A DNA stretch of 42,488 bases from Woeseiaceae bacterium (GTDB lineage: Bacteria > Pseudomonadota > Gammaproteobacteria > Steroidobacterales > Woeseiaceae), in NCBI GenBank assembly GCA_024640365.1, contig JAHEFE010000024.1, positions 1 through 42,488 of the forward strand. Reading direction: 5' to 3'. A model generated the notes under the pieces. It was not told where the DNA came from. It saw nothing but the letters and a program-made list of their open reading frames with translations, and made no database searches. Positions 27,611-37,078 of the stretch are shown here, in pieces (positions within the stretch are counted from its first letter, which is position 1; the number at the start of each line of letters is the position of its first letter). The translations under genes were made by a program, and so were the position numbers.

Positions 27611-28604
27611 ACAAGGCCAGGGCGGCCAGGCAGCGATGCCGATGTGATTCACCGTGGCTGGGAGGGAATTCTGTGCCCGGTAAACGCAGCCCATAGTCCA
27701 TTCGTAATTGATTTGCGTCGAGTATCCAGCGAGTCAAAATTGATAAATTTACTTCGAGATCGTTGCTAGTGAGAGACGCAAGATCGAACCACTGGCTACT
27801 CGTATCGGCACCCGAAAATTGTTTCGACAGGAGTTCTCCAGTGCGAGCGTACGCTTTCCATGCGACGTGGTGCGGCGAATCGCCGTCACGAAATGTGCGC
27901 AGGCCGGCAAAGTCTTCCTCACCGCGTGCATCGTGCTGGCGGTGGCCTTGCGCAGCGATAGTCGCGGGCGGGCGCGGTGCTCCCGTAGCCGGGTGTGGGT
28001 AGACCAGCGCCAGCAAGTCCACGTAAAGCCAGGCCCAGGAGTTAAAGAGTTCAAACGGGAACTTGCTGCGAACGCCAAAGCGTGGCAAATGGATTAGGCC
28101 CCGATGTTGGGTTGGCATAGACAGCGAAAGTATTTTGCTTTCACCCGCAGCCAGGTCACAAATCAAGCTTTCCTGAGCGCCCGAATAGACTTGCAACTGA
28201 TAACGACGTTTGCGGGACTGGTTGCGAAGAGAAATGCGGAATACCGCCGCCTGGCCGGCAAATACTGGATCGGCACCGGCAAACTTGATTTCAAGACCCA
28301 CCAGGTTGCGCTGACACTGGTGCATAGCAACCAGTCCCAATCCCGCAAGAATGAACGTCAGCGCAAACGACATGTTGTTGTTGTAGTTCATGGAGCCCAG
28401 CAACATCGCGAACGTCATCAGCGCAAACACAAGTCCCACGCTGGTGGGCAGAATGTAGGTGCGGCCCGAATGCAGCGTAATAACGCCGCGATCCTGGCCC
28501 TGTCGCTTCTGAGCCCAACGCTCAATTCGCCCACTTATTGCCTGGCGTAAATTAAGCAATGGGTGGTCGATTCCCTTAAGGGATTGCCACAGAATCGAGG
28601 ACAT
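27582..28604 (-). CDS. DUF58 domain protein
   Basis: Protein of 340 residues with two adjacent membrane helices near residues 52-95 and a C-terminal DUF58 domain, a von Willebrand A-like fold thought to bind partners of MoxR ATPases. The signature GEEDFAGLRTFRDGDSPHHVAWKAYART is typical. It overlaps moxR upstream by 29 nt and tgpA downstream by 29 nt, so production of the three proteins is linked. The ATG at 28604 is the only reasonable start. The exact function of the MoxR-DUF58-TgpA set is not established. Confidence 0.9.
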   Translation of the reverse strand: MSSILWQSLKGIDHPLLNLRQAISGRIERWAQKRQGQDRGVITLHSGRTYILPTSVGLVFALMTFAMLLGSMNYNNNMSFALTFILAGLGLVAMHQCQRNLVGLEIKFAGADPVFAGQAAVFRISLRNQSRKRRYQLQVYSGAQESLICDLAAGESKILSLSMPTQHRGLIHLPRFGVRSKFPFELFNSWAWLYVDLLALVYPHPATGAPRPPATIAAQGHRQHDARGEEDFAGLRTFRDGDSPHHVAWKAYARTGELLSKQFSGADTSSQWFDLASLTSNDLEVNLSILTRWILDANQLRMDYGLRLPGTEFPPSHGESHRHRCLAALALYGEKKVAAT

Positions 28605-29508
28605 GCCGGGTCAAGTCGCTGGCGGATCGATATATGGAGTTATCTGCAGGTTTCATGCGGTGGCCGGCGACGGCGGGAAAAACCGCTTGTATGTCGTCAG
28701 GGTAGACGCCCGTGTGGCGTTGAATGAATGCGTATGCCTTGGCAGCGCGAATCAACGAGAGCGCGCCGCGCGGTGACAGGCCAGTTTCAATTTCTGATGA
28801 TTCTCTGGTAAATCGAATCAAGGCTTGCACATAGTCGAGTAACGCGTCACTCATGTGCATTTCGCATGCCGCCGTTTGCAGAGCAGCGAGTTGGGCCGCA
28901 TCCAGAGATGCATCAAAAGTCGATAATAATTCTCGCCGGTCTTGACCAGTCAGCAGAGCGCGTTCGTCTTCTTCCTTAGGGTAGCCGAGTTCAATGCGCA
29001 TAAGGAATCGATCGAGCTGCGATTCTGGTAACGGAAAAGTACCGATTTGATCTGACGGATTTTGTGTTGCTACGACGAAAAAAGGTTCGGGCAAACGATG
29101 GGATACGCCATCGACCGATACTTGTTGTTCTTCCATTGCTTCAAGCAACGCGCTTTGCGCTTTCGGTGTAGCCCGATTGACTTCATCGGCTAGAACCAGT
29201 TGCGAAAAAATCGGCCCCGGTTGAAATTGAAACGCACCTTTTTGGCGATCGAACACAGAAACGCCAATGATATCGGCCGGTAGTAAATCGCTGGTAAATT
29301 GTATGCGTTGATAGCTTAGGCCGAGCACACGAGCCATAGCTTGTGCCAGAGTGGTTTTACCCAGGCCGGGCAAGTCTTCGATCAGCAGATGGCCGCGACC
29401 AAGAATGCAGGACAAAGCAAGTGCCAGCTCATTGCTTTTTCCCAGTATGATCTGGCCTAGCGCTTCAAGAGCGGCATCAATATATTTATTCTGAACTTCT
29501 GCAGTCAC
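28576..29508 (-). CDS. MoxR family AAA+ ATPase
   Basis: AAA+ chaperone-like ATPase of 310 residues. Walker A is in EDLPGLGKTTLAQAMARVLG, Walker B in FSQLVLADEVNRATPKAQSALLEAMEE, and sensor 1 in PFFVVATQNPSDQ. MoxR proteins act with DUF58/VWA proteins to mature or remodel envelope complexes. GTG at 29508 is the start, with TGGAG about 9 nt upstream. It is first in the operon with DUF58 and the TgpA-like gene; a candidate promoter lies at 29577-29605. Confidence 0.93.
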   Translation of the reverse strand: MTAEVQNKYIDAALEALGQIILGKSNELALALSCILGRGHLLIEDLPGLGKTTLAQAMARVLGLSYQRIQFTSDLLPADIIGVSVFDRQKGAFQFQPGPIFSQLVLADEVNRATPKAQSALLEAMEEQQVSVDGVSHRLPEPFFVVATQNPSDQIGTFPLPESQLDRFLMRIELGYPKEEDERALLTGQDRRELLSTFDASLDAAQLAALQTAACEMHMSDALLDYVQALIRFTRESSEIETGLSPRGALSLIRAAKAYAFIQRHTGVYPDDIQAVFPAVAGHRMKPADNSIYRSASDLTRHVLDSVAIP

Positions 29509-29576
29509 TGATCAATGCTCCAGTGCGTTATCAGACAATCATTACTACTCCGTCGACGCCACGGGGACGGCGATCC

Positions 29577-29605
29577 ATCTTAATAGTCTATGATAGCGCG
29601 GCCAA
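29577..29605 (-). promoter_or_regulatory. Candidate promoter for moxR-DUF58-tgpA
   Basis: On the minus strand TTGGCC (29600-29605), a 17-nt spacer and TAAGAT (29577-29582) lie about 70 nt before the moxR GTG, in the 152-nt gap after valS. Each hexamer matches the consensus at four of six positions. The spacing is ideal; the call remains tentative. Confidence 0.35.
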
Positions 29606-29660
29606 TAACACTCGATTCCTCAGCATACTGTGACCGAGTACCGCGAATATGACCAATTCA

Positions 29661-32414
29661 CTACAGGTCTTGCAGTTTTTCCAACTGCTCATTTAGTTGC
29701 TCGATTTCTCGGGCGAATTCTTCGGCGCGGGCTTTTTCCTTTGTTACGACAGCTGCAGGTGCATTGCTCACGAAACTTTCATTGCTCAGCTTACCTGTGC
29801 AACGAGCCAGGTCGGCCTGGCTGCGCTCGCGAAGTTTTTCCAATCGGGCCCTTTCCGCATCGACATCGATGATGCCTTTCATCGGAACCAGAAGGCGTGA
29901 GTCACCGAGTAACGCTGTCGCCGAGGCCGGTGCTTCTTCACCGGATTCGAGTGGCGTTATTGATTCCACCCGGCCCACTCGACCCAAAAGCTCGGCATGA
30001 GTCGCAATGCGGATTAGGTCTTGTTGGCTCGCATTTTCCAGTAAAACCGGCAGGAACTTACCTGGCGAAATATCCATTTCTCCTCTGATCTGGCGGATGC
30101 CGAGAATGAATCGCTTGACCCATTCAATTTCGGTTTCGGCATTCTCATCCTGCCAATCCGGGTTCTGTTCGGGGTAGCGTTGCAGCATGATTGTGTCGCC
30201 AGCAATGTTCATGCGCTCCGCAACCTGCAGCCATATCTCTTCTGTTATGAAAGGTATCAGCGGATGCATCATGCGCAACAAGGTTTCCAGGACCTCAATC
30301 AAAGTCTGGCGCGTACCGCGTTTTTGCGCAGCGCTGGCTGTTTCTGACTGCAGCACCGGTTTCGAAAGCTCGAGATACCAGTCGCAGAATTCATGCCAGG
30401 TGAAGTCGTGGGCTGCTTGCGCATACAGGTCGAGACGGTAGTTTTGTAGGTGACCGTGAACGGCACTGACAGTGTTGTCGAGGCGTGCACGAATCCAGCG
30501 ATCGGCTGGGCTGAGCTCAATTTCGCCTTGATCCAGGTCTTCTGTATTCATTAAGACATAACGAGCGGCGTTCCATAGCTTGTTACAAAAATTCTTGTAA
30601 CCATCAATGCGGCCGATGTCGAAGCGAATATCCCGACCTGTCGTCGCCAGTGCGGCAAATGTGAAGCGCAATGCGTCCGCGCCGAATTCATCGATACCAT
30701 CTGGAAACTGTTTGCGCGTTGCCTTTTCGATCTTCGGCTTCAGGTGTGCCTGCATCAGTCCGGAGGTCCGTTTTTGCAACAGCGTGTCCAGGTCAACACC
30801 ATTAATCAGATCGAGTGGATCCAGGACGTTGCCTTTTGACTTGGACATTTTCTGACCTTCCGGGTCGCGAATCAGGCCATGAATATAGACTTCGTGAAAC
30901 GGAACTTCGCCGGTGAATTTGATGCCCATCATGATCATGCGAGCAACCCAGAAAAATATGATGTCGAAACCCGTGACTAACACGTTGCCCGGGTAAAAAG
31001 TCTTCAGGGCATCTGTCTGTTCGGGCCAACCGAGCGTGCTGAATGGCCAGAGTGCGGACGAGAACCAGGTGTCGAGAACGTCTTCATCCTGGCTAAGTTT
31101 GAGATCATCAGCGAGTTCATATTTTTTGCGCGCTGCCGCTTCGTCATGCGCAACGTAGATATTACCATCGGCGTCGTACCAGGCAGGAATTCGATGGCCC
31201 CACCAGAGTTGCCGGCTGATACACCAGTCCTGGATGTTATGCATCCATTCAAAATAGGTCTTGGACCAGTTCTCAGGTACGAAACGAATGCTGCCATCTT
31301 CAACGGCTTTAATAGCTGGGTCTGCCAGCGGCTGAATTTTCACGTACCACTGATCAGTCAAATAAGGTTCGACGATCGCGCCGCTACGGTCGCCGCGCGG
31401 CACCATCCGATCATAATCGTCGATTTTCTCGAGTAATCCAAGACTGTCCATGTCGGCAATGACCCGCGCGCGCGCAACGTCTCGATCGAGGCCGCGATAG
31501 GCTTCCGGTGCTTCATCGTTGATAGCAGCACTGTCGGTAAACACGTTATGAATATCGAGGTTATGGCGCTGCCCGATTTCGTAATCGTTGAAGTCATGGG
31601 CGGGCGTGATTTTTACGCAGCCGGAGCCAAATTCCGGGTCTACATAATCATCGGCAATGATGGGTATGTGGCGATCGACCAACGGCAGTATCAGGGATTG
31701 TCCGACCAAGTGGCCGAAGCGCTTGTCCTCTGGATGCACGGCTACGGCACTATCTCCCAGCATTGTTTCGGGTCGGGTCGTTGCTACAGTGACGTAGCCT
31801 TCACCGGAGGCAAGTGGATACCGAAAATGCCACAGATTGCCGGGCTCTTCTTTTGATAGCACTTCGAGATCGGAAAGAGCGGTGTGCAATACCGGATCCC
31901 AATTCACCAAACGCTTGCCGCGGTAGATGAGATCTTCTTCATGGAGTTTGACGAATACTTCTGTAACAGCGGCAGACAGACCCTCATCCATAGTAAAGCG
32001 TTCGCGACTCCAGTCGACAGACGCGCCCATACGCCGCAATTGCTTACAAATTTGGCCGCCAGACTGCTCTTTCCACTCCCAGACTTTTTCAACAAACTTT
32101 TCGCGACCCAAGTCATGCCTTGTGAGGTCAATTTCGTTAAGTTGCCGCTCTACAACCATTTGAGTCGCGATGCCAGCATGGTCCATGCCCGGTTGCCACA
32201 GTGTGTTATGGCCGCGCATCCGGTGGTAACGAGTCAAGGCGTCCATGATCGTGTCCTGAAACGCATGCCCCATATGCAACGTCCCCGTCACATTGGGTGG
32301 AGGAATCATGATGCAGTAGGGCTGGCCCTCGCCGGATGGACGAAAATAGCCTTGATCTTCCCAGCGTTGATAATGTCGTTGTTCGATGCCGTGAGGCTGG
32401 TAGGTCTTGTCCAT
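29661..32414 (-). CDS. valS: Valyl-tRNA synthetase
   Basis: Class I synthetase of 917 residues with proofreading against threonine. The HIGH-type motif HMGH lies at 47-50 after PPPNVTGTL, the editing domain includes [20 protein letters not shown], and the [16 protein letters not shown] motif is intact. The C-terminus ([21 protein letters not shown]) is the coiled-coil arm that contacts tRNA. ATG at 32414. The upstream small gene ends 42 nt away, so valS probably belongs to the pepA-holC transcript. No terminator was recognised after it. Confidence 0.97.
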   Translation of the reverse strand: MDKTYQPHGIEQRHYQRWEDQGYFRPSGEGQPYCIMIPPPNVTGTLHMGHAFQDTIMDALTRYHRMRGHNTLWQPGMDHAGIATQMVVERQLNEIDLTRHDLGREKFVEKVWEWKEQSGGQICKQLRRMGASVDWSRERFTMDEGLSAAVTEVFVKLHEEDLIYRGKRLVNWDPVLHTALSDLEVLSKEEPGNLWHFRYPLASGEGYVTVATTRPETMLGDSAVAVHPEDKRFGHLVGQSLILPLVDRHIPIIADDYVDPEFGSGCVKITPAHDFNDYEIGQRHNLDIHNVFTDSAAINDEAPEAYRGLDRDVARARVIADMDSLGLLEKIDDYDRMVPRGDRSGAIVEPYLTDQWYVKIQPLADPAIKAVEDGSIRFVPENWSKTYFEWMHNIQDWCISRQLWWGHRIPAWYDADGNIYVAHDEAAARKKYELADDLKLSQDEDVLDTWFSSALWPFSTLGWPEQTDALKTFYPGNVLVTGFDIIFFWVARMIMMGIKFTGEVPFHEVYIHGLIRDPEGQKMSKSKGNVLDPLDLINGVDLDTLLQKRTSGLMQAHLKPKIEKATRKQFPDGIDEFGADALRFTFAALATTGRDIRFDIGRIDGYKNFCNKLWNAARYVLMNTEDLDQGEIELSPADRWIRARLDNTVSAVHGHLQNYRLDLYAQAAHDFTWHEFCDWYLELSKPVLQSETASAAQKRGTRQTLIEVLETLLRMMHPLIPFITEEIWLQVAERMNIAGDTIMLQRYPEQNPDWQDENAETEIEWVKRFILGIRQIRGEMDISPGKFLPVLLENASQQDLIRIATHAELLGRVGRVESITPLESGEEAPASATALLGDSRLLVPMKGIIDVDAERARLEKLRERSQADLARCTGKLSNESFVSNAPAAVVTKEKARAEEFAREIEQLNEQLEKLQDL

Positions 32415-32456
32415 TAAGCTTTAGTTTAGTCAGTAGTCGTGGGTTGAATGAATGGT

Positions 32457-32732
32457 TCAGGTCTTATCTTTAATATGATCTTGTAAAACGCGATCAATCA
32501 GGATCGGCATTTCGTTATGCAGCCTGGATAATACGCGATCAAATATGAGAGTTTCCATTTCCTCAAAAGCTTCGTTCATCAATTTTTCCGAGAGCTGCAA
32601 GCTTTCAGTGCAAATCTGGGATTCCAGTTCGGCTACGTTTATCGTTACCTGTTCGTCAGGATTTACGGAAGGCTTTTTTATAACCTCGGTCAGAATCGGT
32701 AGGTCGCTGTCATGGTCAGTGGAGTTGCTGAT
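32457..32732 (-). CDS. Small acidic protein between holC and valS, apparent ATC start codon
   Basis: A 91-residue protein not listed by ordinary start rules. Reading back from the TGA at 32457, the frame runs through DLPILTEVIKKPSVNPDEQ and a helical C-terminus (SEKLMNEAFEEMETLIF). No ATG, GTG or TTG precedes the conserved-looking DLPILTEV part. A strong GAGGAG site (32741-32746) is followed after 8 nt by ATC AGC AAC at 32732, so ATC is the likely initiator; another ATC is at 32738. The first ATG (inside) would leave only about 46 residues. From memory Pseudomonas has an unnamed small gene in the same place, with a VPVLTD-like start. Function unknown. Confidence 0.65.
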   Translation of the reverse strand: MSNSTDHDSDLPILTEVIKKPSVNPDEQVTINVAELESQICTESLQLSEKLMNEAFEEMETLIFDRVLSRLHNEMPILIDRVLQDHIKDKT

Positions 32733-32746
32733 AGTGATTTCTCCTC
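32730..32746 (-). promoter_or_regulatory. Ribosome-binding site deciding the ATC start
   Basis: GAGGAG on the minus strand (32741-32746) is among the best Shine-Dalgarno sequences in the window. The only suitable initiator at normal distance is ATC at 32730-32732, 8 nt downstream. This is the main argument for noncanonical initiation. Confidence 0.55.
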
Positions 32747-32764
32747 GTTGCTGGAGCGATTGGT

Positions 32765-33193
32765 CTAGCCGATATCGTGGTAAGCCAGTTCACAGCCTTT
32801 TTTACGATACGCAGCATAGCGTCTTCTGCCGTGGGTCTTGCTTTCAACATCCGAGCTTACTAGTTCAGCAATGCGAGGGAAACTGTCAGCAAAATCAGGT
32901 GTGTCATCGGTAAGGTTAATAAGTAACTCGCAATTGGCCGGGAGATCTTCTCCACAGCTGACTGTAACCGGCGCCCCCGTTGGTTCGCCCACTCCCAGTT
33001 GCTCGTGAGGCACGAAACTATCGTCACGAAACGTCCACAGCAAATCGTCGAATTCTGCTGCAGTCTTGCTGTCGCTGACATAAACGTGCACTTTGTGCTG
33101 TAGCTTATAGGCTTTTTCTGCCAGTCGGCAGGCAAAACCCAGCCGGGCTTTGATGCCTGGCTGGGGAAGACCGTAAAAATCGACTTGAGTCAT
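32765..33193 (-). CDS. holC: DNA polymerase III subunit chi
   Basis: Chi subunit of the polymerase III clamp loader, which links the holoenzyme to single-strand-binding protein. The 142-residue product is normal in length and has typical stretches: RLAEKAYKLQHKVHVYVSD near the start, DDLLWTFRDDSFVPHE in the middle and a conserved end RYAAYRKKGCELAYHDI. ATG at 33193 lies only 5 nt after the pepA stop, so the genes are tightly linked. The order pepA-holC-small gene-valS matches my memory of Pseudomonas. Confidence 0.95.
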   Translation of the reverse strand: MTQVDFYGLPQPGIKARLGFACRLAEKAYKLQHKVHVYVSDSKTAAEFDDLLWTFRDDSFVPHEQLGVGEPTGAPVTVSCGEDLPANCELLINLTDDTPDFADSFPRIAELVSSDVESKTHGRRRYAAYRKKGCELAYHDIG

Positions 33194-33198
33194 ACAAC

Positions 33199-34698
33199 TT
33201 ATCGAGGCAGCGCGCCTGCCTTATCAAGGATAAATTCTGTCAGCATTGGCACTGGACGACCTGTGCTGCCTTTACGCGGTCCTGAGTGCCATGCAGTTCC
33301 GGCGATATCAAGATGAGCCCAGTTCATGCCCTCCGTGAACTTGCCAAGGAAACAGCCAGCCGTAATTGATCCACCATCTCTACCGCCAATGTTCGCCAAA
33401 TCAGCGAAATTGCTTTTGAGTTGCTTGGTGTATTCTTCGGTGAGTGGCAATCGCCAGGATTTATCACCGGAGTTTGCGCCGGCGCTGGTCAGGTTGTTTG
33501 CAAGGTCATCGTGGTAGCTCATGACCGCAGTATGGTGATGTCCCAATGCGATGACGCAGGCGCCAGTCAAAGTCGCCACATCGATAATCACTTCCGGCTT
33601 GAATCGACGTGAATAAGTCAGGGCGTCACATAGGATCAAGCGACCCTCAGCATCGGTGTTAAGAATTTCAATAGTCTGACCAGACATGCTCTTGACGATA
33701 TCGCCGGGACGCGTCGCTGTCCCACTTGGCATATTTTCGCAAGTTGGTATTACAACGGTCAGATTGATTGGCAGCTTAAGTTCAGCTGTCGCCACCATGG
33801 CACCGAAAACCGATGCTGCGCCGCCCATGTCGAATTTCATTTCATCCATGCCAGCACCGGGCTTCAGTGAAATACCACCTGAATCGAAAGTAATTCCTTT
33901 GCCAACCAATACGATCGGTTTGGCGCTGCCACCATTCTTGTATTGCATGATGACAAGTTTGGCCGGTTCGGCCGTGCCGGCCGTGACCGACAGCAGCGAG
34001 TGCATGCCAAGACGTTTCATTTCGGCCTCACCAATGACGCGTGTCTGCAACTTACTGTATTCGCGGGCGAGCTTCTGCGCCTGCCGAGCCAGGTAACTTG
34101 GCGTACAAACGTTTGGCGGCAGGTTGCCAAGGTCTTTAGTTAATGTCATCCCCTCGACGATGCCAGCACCGTGTTCCGCACCGCGCATTACAGCATTAGC
34201 TTCGCCACGACTGTTCAGGCCGAAACCAATGCGTTTCAACGCTGCCGGCTTTTTGCGTTTGCCGCTTTTCATAACAGAAAAATCGTATAACGAGTCACCA
34301 ATTATTTCTGTGGTAAAGCGCGCCATGTAGTAGGGAGTCATACCATCGGCGAGTTCCTGCCCCAGATAACTGACGATATTTGTCGCATTTCTCGTCTTTA
34401 GGGCTTTGATTGCCGCACCTACGACTTCGCGGAATTTTGATTTGCCGTACTTCGCTTTGGGTCCAAGTCCAGCAATCAAGACGCGTTCTGCACGTACACC
34501 ATCGAGCGCTGAAAATACAAATGCGCTGCCGAGTTTGCCATCGACGTCACCCTGTTTGAACAGGCGTCGAATTTTGCCTTTTGATGCCTTGTCTATATCA
34601 GACGCAGCCGCCGTTAGTTTGCCATCCTCGTAAATGCCAACAATGACACAACCGCTTGCGCGTCGGGATGCAGCACTTGTAGTGGTGAAATAATCCAT
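33199..34698 (-). CDS. pepA: Leucyl aminopeptidase (PepA, M17 family)
   Basis: Two-metal aminopeptidase of 499 residues; E. coli PepA also acts as a DNA-binding accessory factor. Metal and catalytic residues lie in GKGITFDSGGISLKPGAGM, KFDMGGAASVFGAM and the M17 signature NTDAEGRLILCDALTYS. ATG at 34698 is chosen over an upstream frame start at 34755 because it gives the family length and has AAGG sequences just upstream. It is divergent from lptF across 221 nt and leads the pepA-holC-valS group. Confidence 0.96.
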   Translation of the reverse strand: MDYFTTTSAASRRASGCVIVGIYEDGKLTAAASDIDKASKGKIRRLFKQGDVDGKLGSAFVFSALDGVRAERVLIAGLGPKAKYGKSKFREVVGAAIKALKTRNATNIVSYLGQELADGMTPYYMARFTTEIIGDSLYDFSVMKSGKRKKPAALKRIGFGLNSRGEANAVMRGAEHGAGIVEGMTLTKDLGNLPPNVCTPSYLARQAQKLAREYSKLQTRVIGEAEMKRLGMHSLLSVTAGTAEPAKLVIMQYKNGGSAKPIVLVGKGITFDSGGISLKPGAGMDEMKFDMGGAASVFGAMVATAELKLPINLTVVIPTCENMPSGTATRPGDIVKSMSGQTIEILNTDAEGRLILCDALTYSRRFKPEVIIDVATLTGACVIALGHHHTAVMSYHDDLANNLTSAGANSGDKSWRLPLTEEYTKQLKSNFADLANIGGRDGGSITAGCFLGKFTEGMNWAHLDIAGTAWHSGPRKGSTGRPVPMLTEFILDKAGALPR

Positions 34699-34919
34699 AG
34701 ACCCTTTGCCTTTTGACTTGAATGCCCCAGACTTGGCGGGTAGTCGACAACTCAAAATGAGCGTACAGCCAGCCGAACAAGTCTTACATTGTTCAATTCA
34801 TAAATTTGTTGGTTTCTTTTATTTTTCCTAGGCTGGCCGGAAAGGCTGTCCCGCGTCAAATAAAAGCGGTAGTCTAACTGAACCAGGTCGAATAAGTTAA
34901 GCAAATCACTGATATATAA

Positions 34920-36014
34920 ATGTTTCGGATACTAGATAGGTACATTTTTCGCGAAGTGGCCGGCGCCGGGTTGGGCGTTACTGCCGTTCTATTGTTCATC
35001 ATGCTGACCAACCAGTTTGCCTTGGTCCTGGGGCAGGTCGTCAAGGGCGATCTCCCAAAAGATGCCGTATTTCAAGTAATTGGGCTGACTGGTCTGCAAT
35101 ATTTGACCTTGTTGGTGCCCATTTCCCTGTTCCTGGCAATCATGATGGCGATGGGGCGCTTGTACCGAGATAGCGAATTTCCCGCCATGATGGCCTGTCG
35201 AATTGGTCCCGGAGGCGTCTACAGGCCGCTGGCGTGGTTGGTCGTGCCAGTGTGTGCATTAATTGCCTGGATTGCAGTAGATCTCGGCCCGCGCGCAATG
35301 GCCACAGTAGAGCAGATCAGCGTCGAGGCCCGCCGCCAGGCAGATCTGGCGAGTGTCGAGCCGGGCAAGTTTACGAAAGGTGGTGATGACAGGTCCGTCG
35401 TCTATGTGGAAAAAGTGAATGCCAATGGCCAATTCGCAAATGTATTCCTTGAGCGGCGTACAGAGTCCGGAGAGATTGCAGTCGTTGTCGCGAAACGTGG
35501 CGAACAAACCACTTCCGCTGATCAGAATAGTCGCTTTATCGTGCTCCACGAAGGCCGGCGTTATGACGGCGTACCAGGCAGCCCTGAATTTCGCGTTGTG
35601 GAATTTGCCGAACACGGGATTCCCTATCATTTGCCGGAGGCCAGGGAAGCGCAATTGAAGCCACCTGCGCAACCATTTGCGACTCTCCTCCGAGTCAGGG
35701 ATGCGCGGTCGGTAGCTGAGATGCAATGGCGTATAGGCGTTCCGCTAACTACTCTGATTTTGGCGTTGCTCGCAGTGCCACTTAGTCGCAGCCGGCCTCG
35801 TCAAGGACGCTACGGGAAGATCATGATTGGCTTGCTTGTCTTCATAATTTATTTCAACCTTCTTGCTGCCAGTAAAGCCTGGATTGAGCAGGGTGTATTG
35901 CCAGGAATAATCGGACTCTGGTGGGTACACGGCACTATGCTTCTGCTGGCATTGTTCTTGCTTGCCTGGCAAAACAACATATTTCGTCGACTCTTTCCTA
36001 CCGGGGGCAGGTAG
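34920..36014 (+). CDS. lptF: LPS export ABC transporter permease LptF
   Basis: Inner-membrane permease of 364 residues that, with LptG and the LptB ATPase, extracts lipopolysaccharide and drives it to the outer membrane. Three N-terminal helices, a periplasmic beta-jellyroll domain (about 130-260) and three C-terminal helices are visible. The start MFRILDRYIFREV and the coupling region around MMAMGRLYRDSEFPAMMACRIG are typical. ATG at 34920 has no clear ribosome site. The stop overlaps the lptG start by one base. Confidence 0.95.
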   Translation: MFRILDRYIFREVAGAGLGVTAVLLFIMLTNQFALVLGQVVKGDLPKDAVFQVIGLTGLQYLTLLVPISLFLAIMMAMGRLYRDSEFPAMMACRIGPGGVYRPLAWLVVPVCALIAWIAVDLGPRAMATVEQISVEARRQADLASVEPGKFTKGGDDRSVVYVEKVNANGQFANVFLERRTESGEIAVVVAKRGEQTTSADQNSRFIVLHEGRRYDGVPGSPEFRVVEFAEHGIPYHLPEAREAQLKPPAQPFATLLRVRDARSVAEMQWRIGVPLTTLILALLAVPLSRSRPRQGRYGKIMIGLLVFIIYFNLLAASKAWIEQGVLPGIIGLWWVHGTMLLLALFLLAWQNNIFRRLFPTGGR

Positions 36015-37078
36015 TGAATATTCTAAGCGTCTACCTGATGCGCACGATTTTGACGACAACGCTGCTTGTGCTTGGCGTGCTTTTGGCATTGGCGGGACTG
36101 TTCGAAGTGATTGGCGAACTCGACGATGCTGGCGACAAGTACGGCGCGATGCAGGCTCTCTTGTTTGCAGCGCTACGTATGCCGCAGTTGGCCTTCGAAA
36201 TGCTGCCAATTGCTTCGTTAATGGGCGCCCTCGCTGGTCTCGGCGGTCTCGCCAATAACAGCGAGCTTGTGGTTATGCGGAGCGCGGGTTTGTCCGTATG
36301 GAGTCTAGCTCGTGCCGTTGCTCTGACGGGGGTTATTCTGACTGTTGTTGCAGCACTTGTTGGTGAGTTCATTGGACCGCCCCTGGATTACTTTGCTCGT
36401 ACGATGCGCACGGAAGCTCAGTATGGGAAAGCGGGAGAGAGATCTGGTTCAGCTACCTGGGTCAAAGACGGCCCGGTAATACTCAACCTGGACCGCATGA
36501 ACAGTGAATTTGAGTTTGGCGGAATTTATCTGTTTCGATTCGGCGATGACAACTCACTGGCATCTATTGCACGCGCAGAAAATTCAGGGATCGATGAAAG
36601 TGATAACTGGATATTGGAAAATTTCCGGGAAACGCGTTTCAGCGCTGACGGCGTGCAGGTCGTGAAATCATCTCGTGAGGTAGAAAATTTCGAAGTAAAT
36701 GCCGAATTGCTTGGTGTAGCGATGGTAAAGCCAGTGAGTCTCTCGGGCCGCGGTCTTATTGGATACATCCGTTACTTGAAAAAAAATAATTTGACGTCAC
36801 TGCGTTACGAATCTGAGTTGTGGTTTCGCGTCGCATCTACGGCAACCATATTGATCATGCCGATGTTGGCGTTGGCGTTTGTGTTCGGCCCACTACGCAG
36901 TGCGGGAGCCGGTGCTCGTCTGATGGTCGGAGTATTGATTGGTTTGGGTTATTTTCTGGCAAGCAAGACGCTGGCGAGTTCCGGCCAGGTATTTGATTTA
37001 AACCCAGCCATAGTGAGCTGGTTCCCGACCATCGCCTTGTTATTGATTACCGTGATTGCGTTGCGCCGGGTGCATTAG
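36014..37078 (+). CDS. lptG: LPS export ABC transporter permease LptG
   Basis: Partner permease of LptF, 354 residues, with the same arrangement of helices around a periplasmic domain. Characteristic segments are VYLMRTILTTTLLVLGVLL, LPIASLMGALAGLGGLANNSELVVMRSAG and, near the end, LVGEFIGPPLDYFA and LASKTLASSG. GTG at 36014 overlaps the lptF TAG as TAGTG, implying coupled translation; a longer frame from 35921 lies in lptF. Its tail overlaps the RDD gene on the other strand by 4 nt. LptB is not in the window. Confidence 0.95.
   Translation: MNILSVYLMRTILTTTLLVLGVLLALAGLFEVIGELDDAGDKYGAMQALLFAALRMPQLAFEMLPIASLMGALAGLGGLANNSELVVMRSAGLSVWSLARAVALTGVILTVVAALVGEFIGPPLDYFARTMRTEAQYGKAGERSGSATWVKDGPVILNLDRMNSEFEFGGIYLFRFGDDNSLASIARAENSGIDESDNWILENFRETRFSADGVQVVKSSREVENFEVNAELLGVAMVKPVSLSGRGLIGYIRYLKKNNLTSLRYESELWFRVASTATILIMPMLALAFVFGPLRSAGAGARLMVGVLIGLGYFLASKTLASSGQVFDLNPAIVSWFPTIALLLITVIALRRVH

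Noticed and set aside
32545-32913. 122-codon plus-strand frame across holC and the small gene
   Set aside because: It is the antisense of holC and the ATC-start gene, both of which are better supported.
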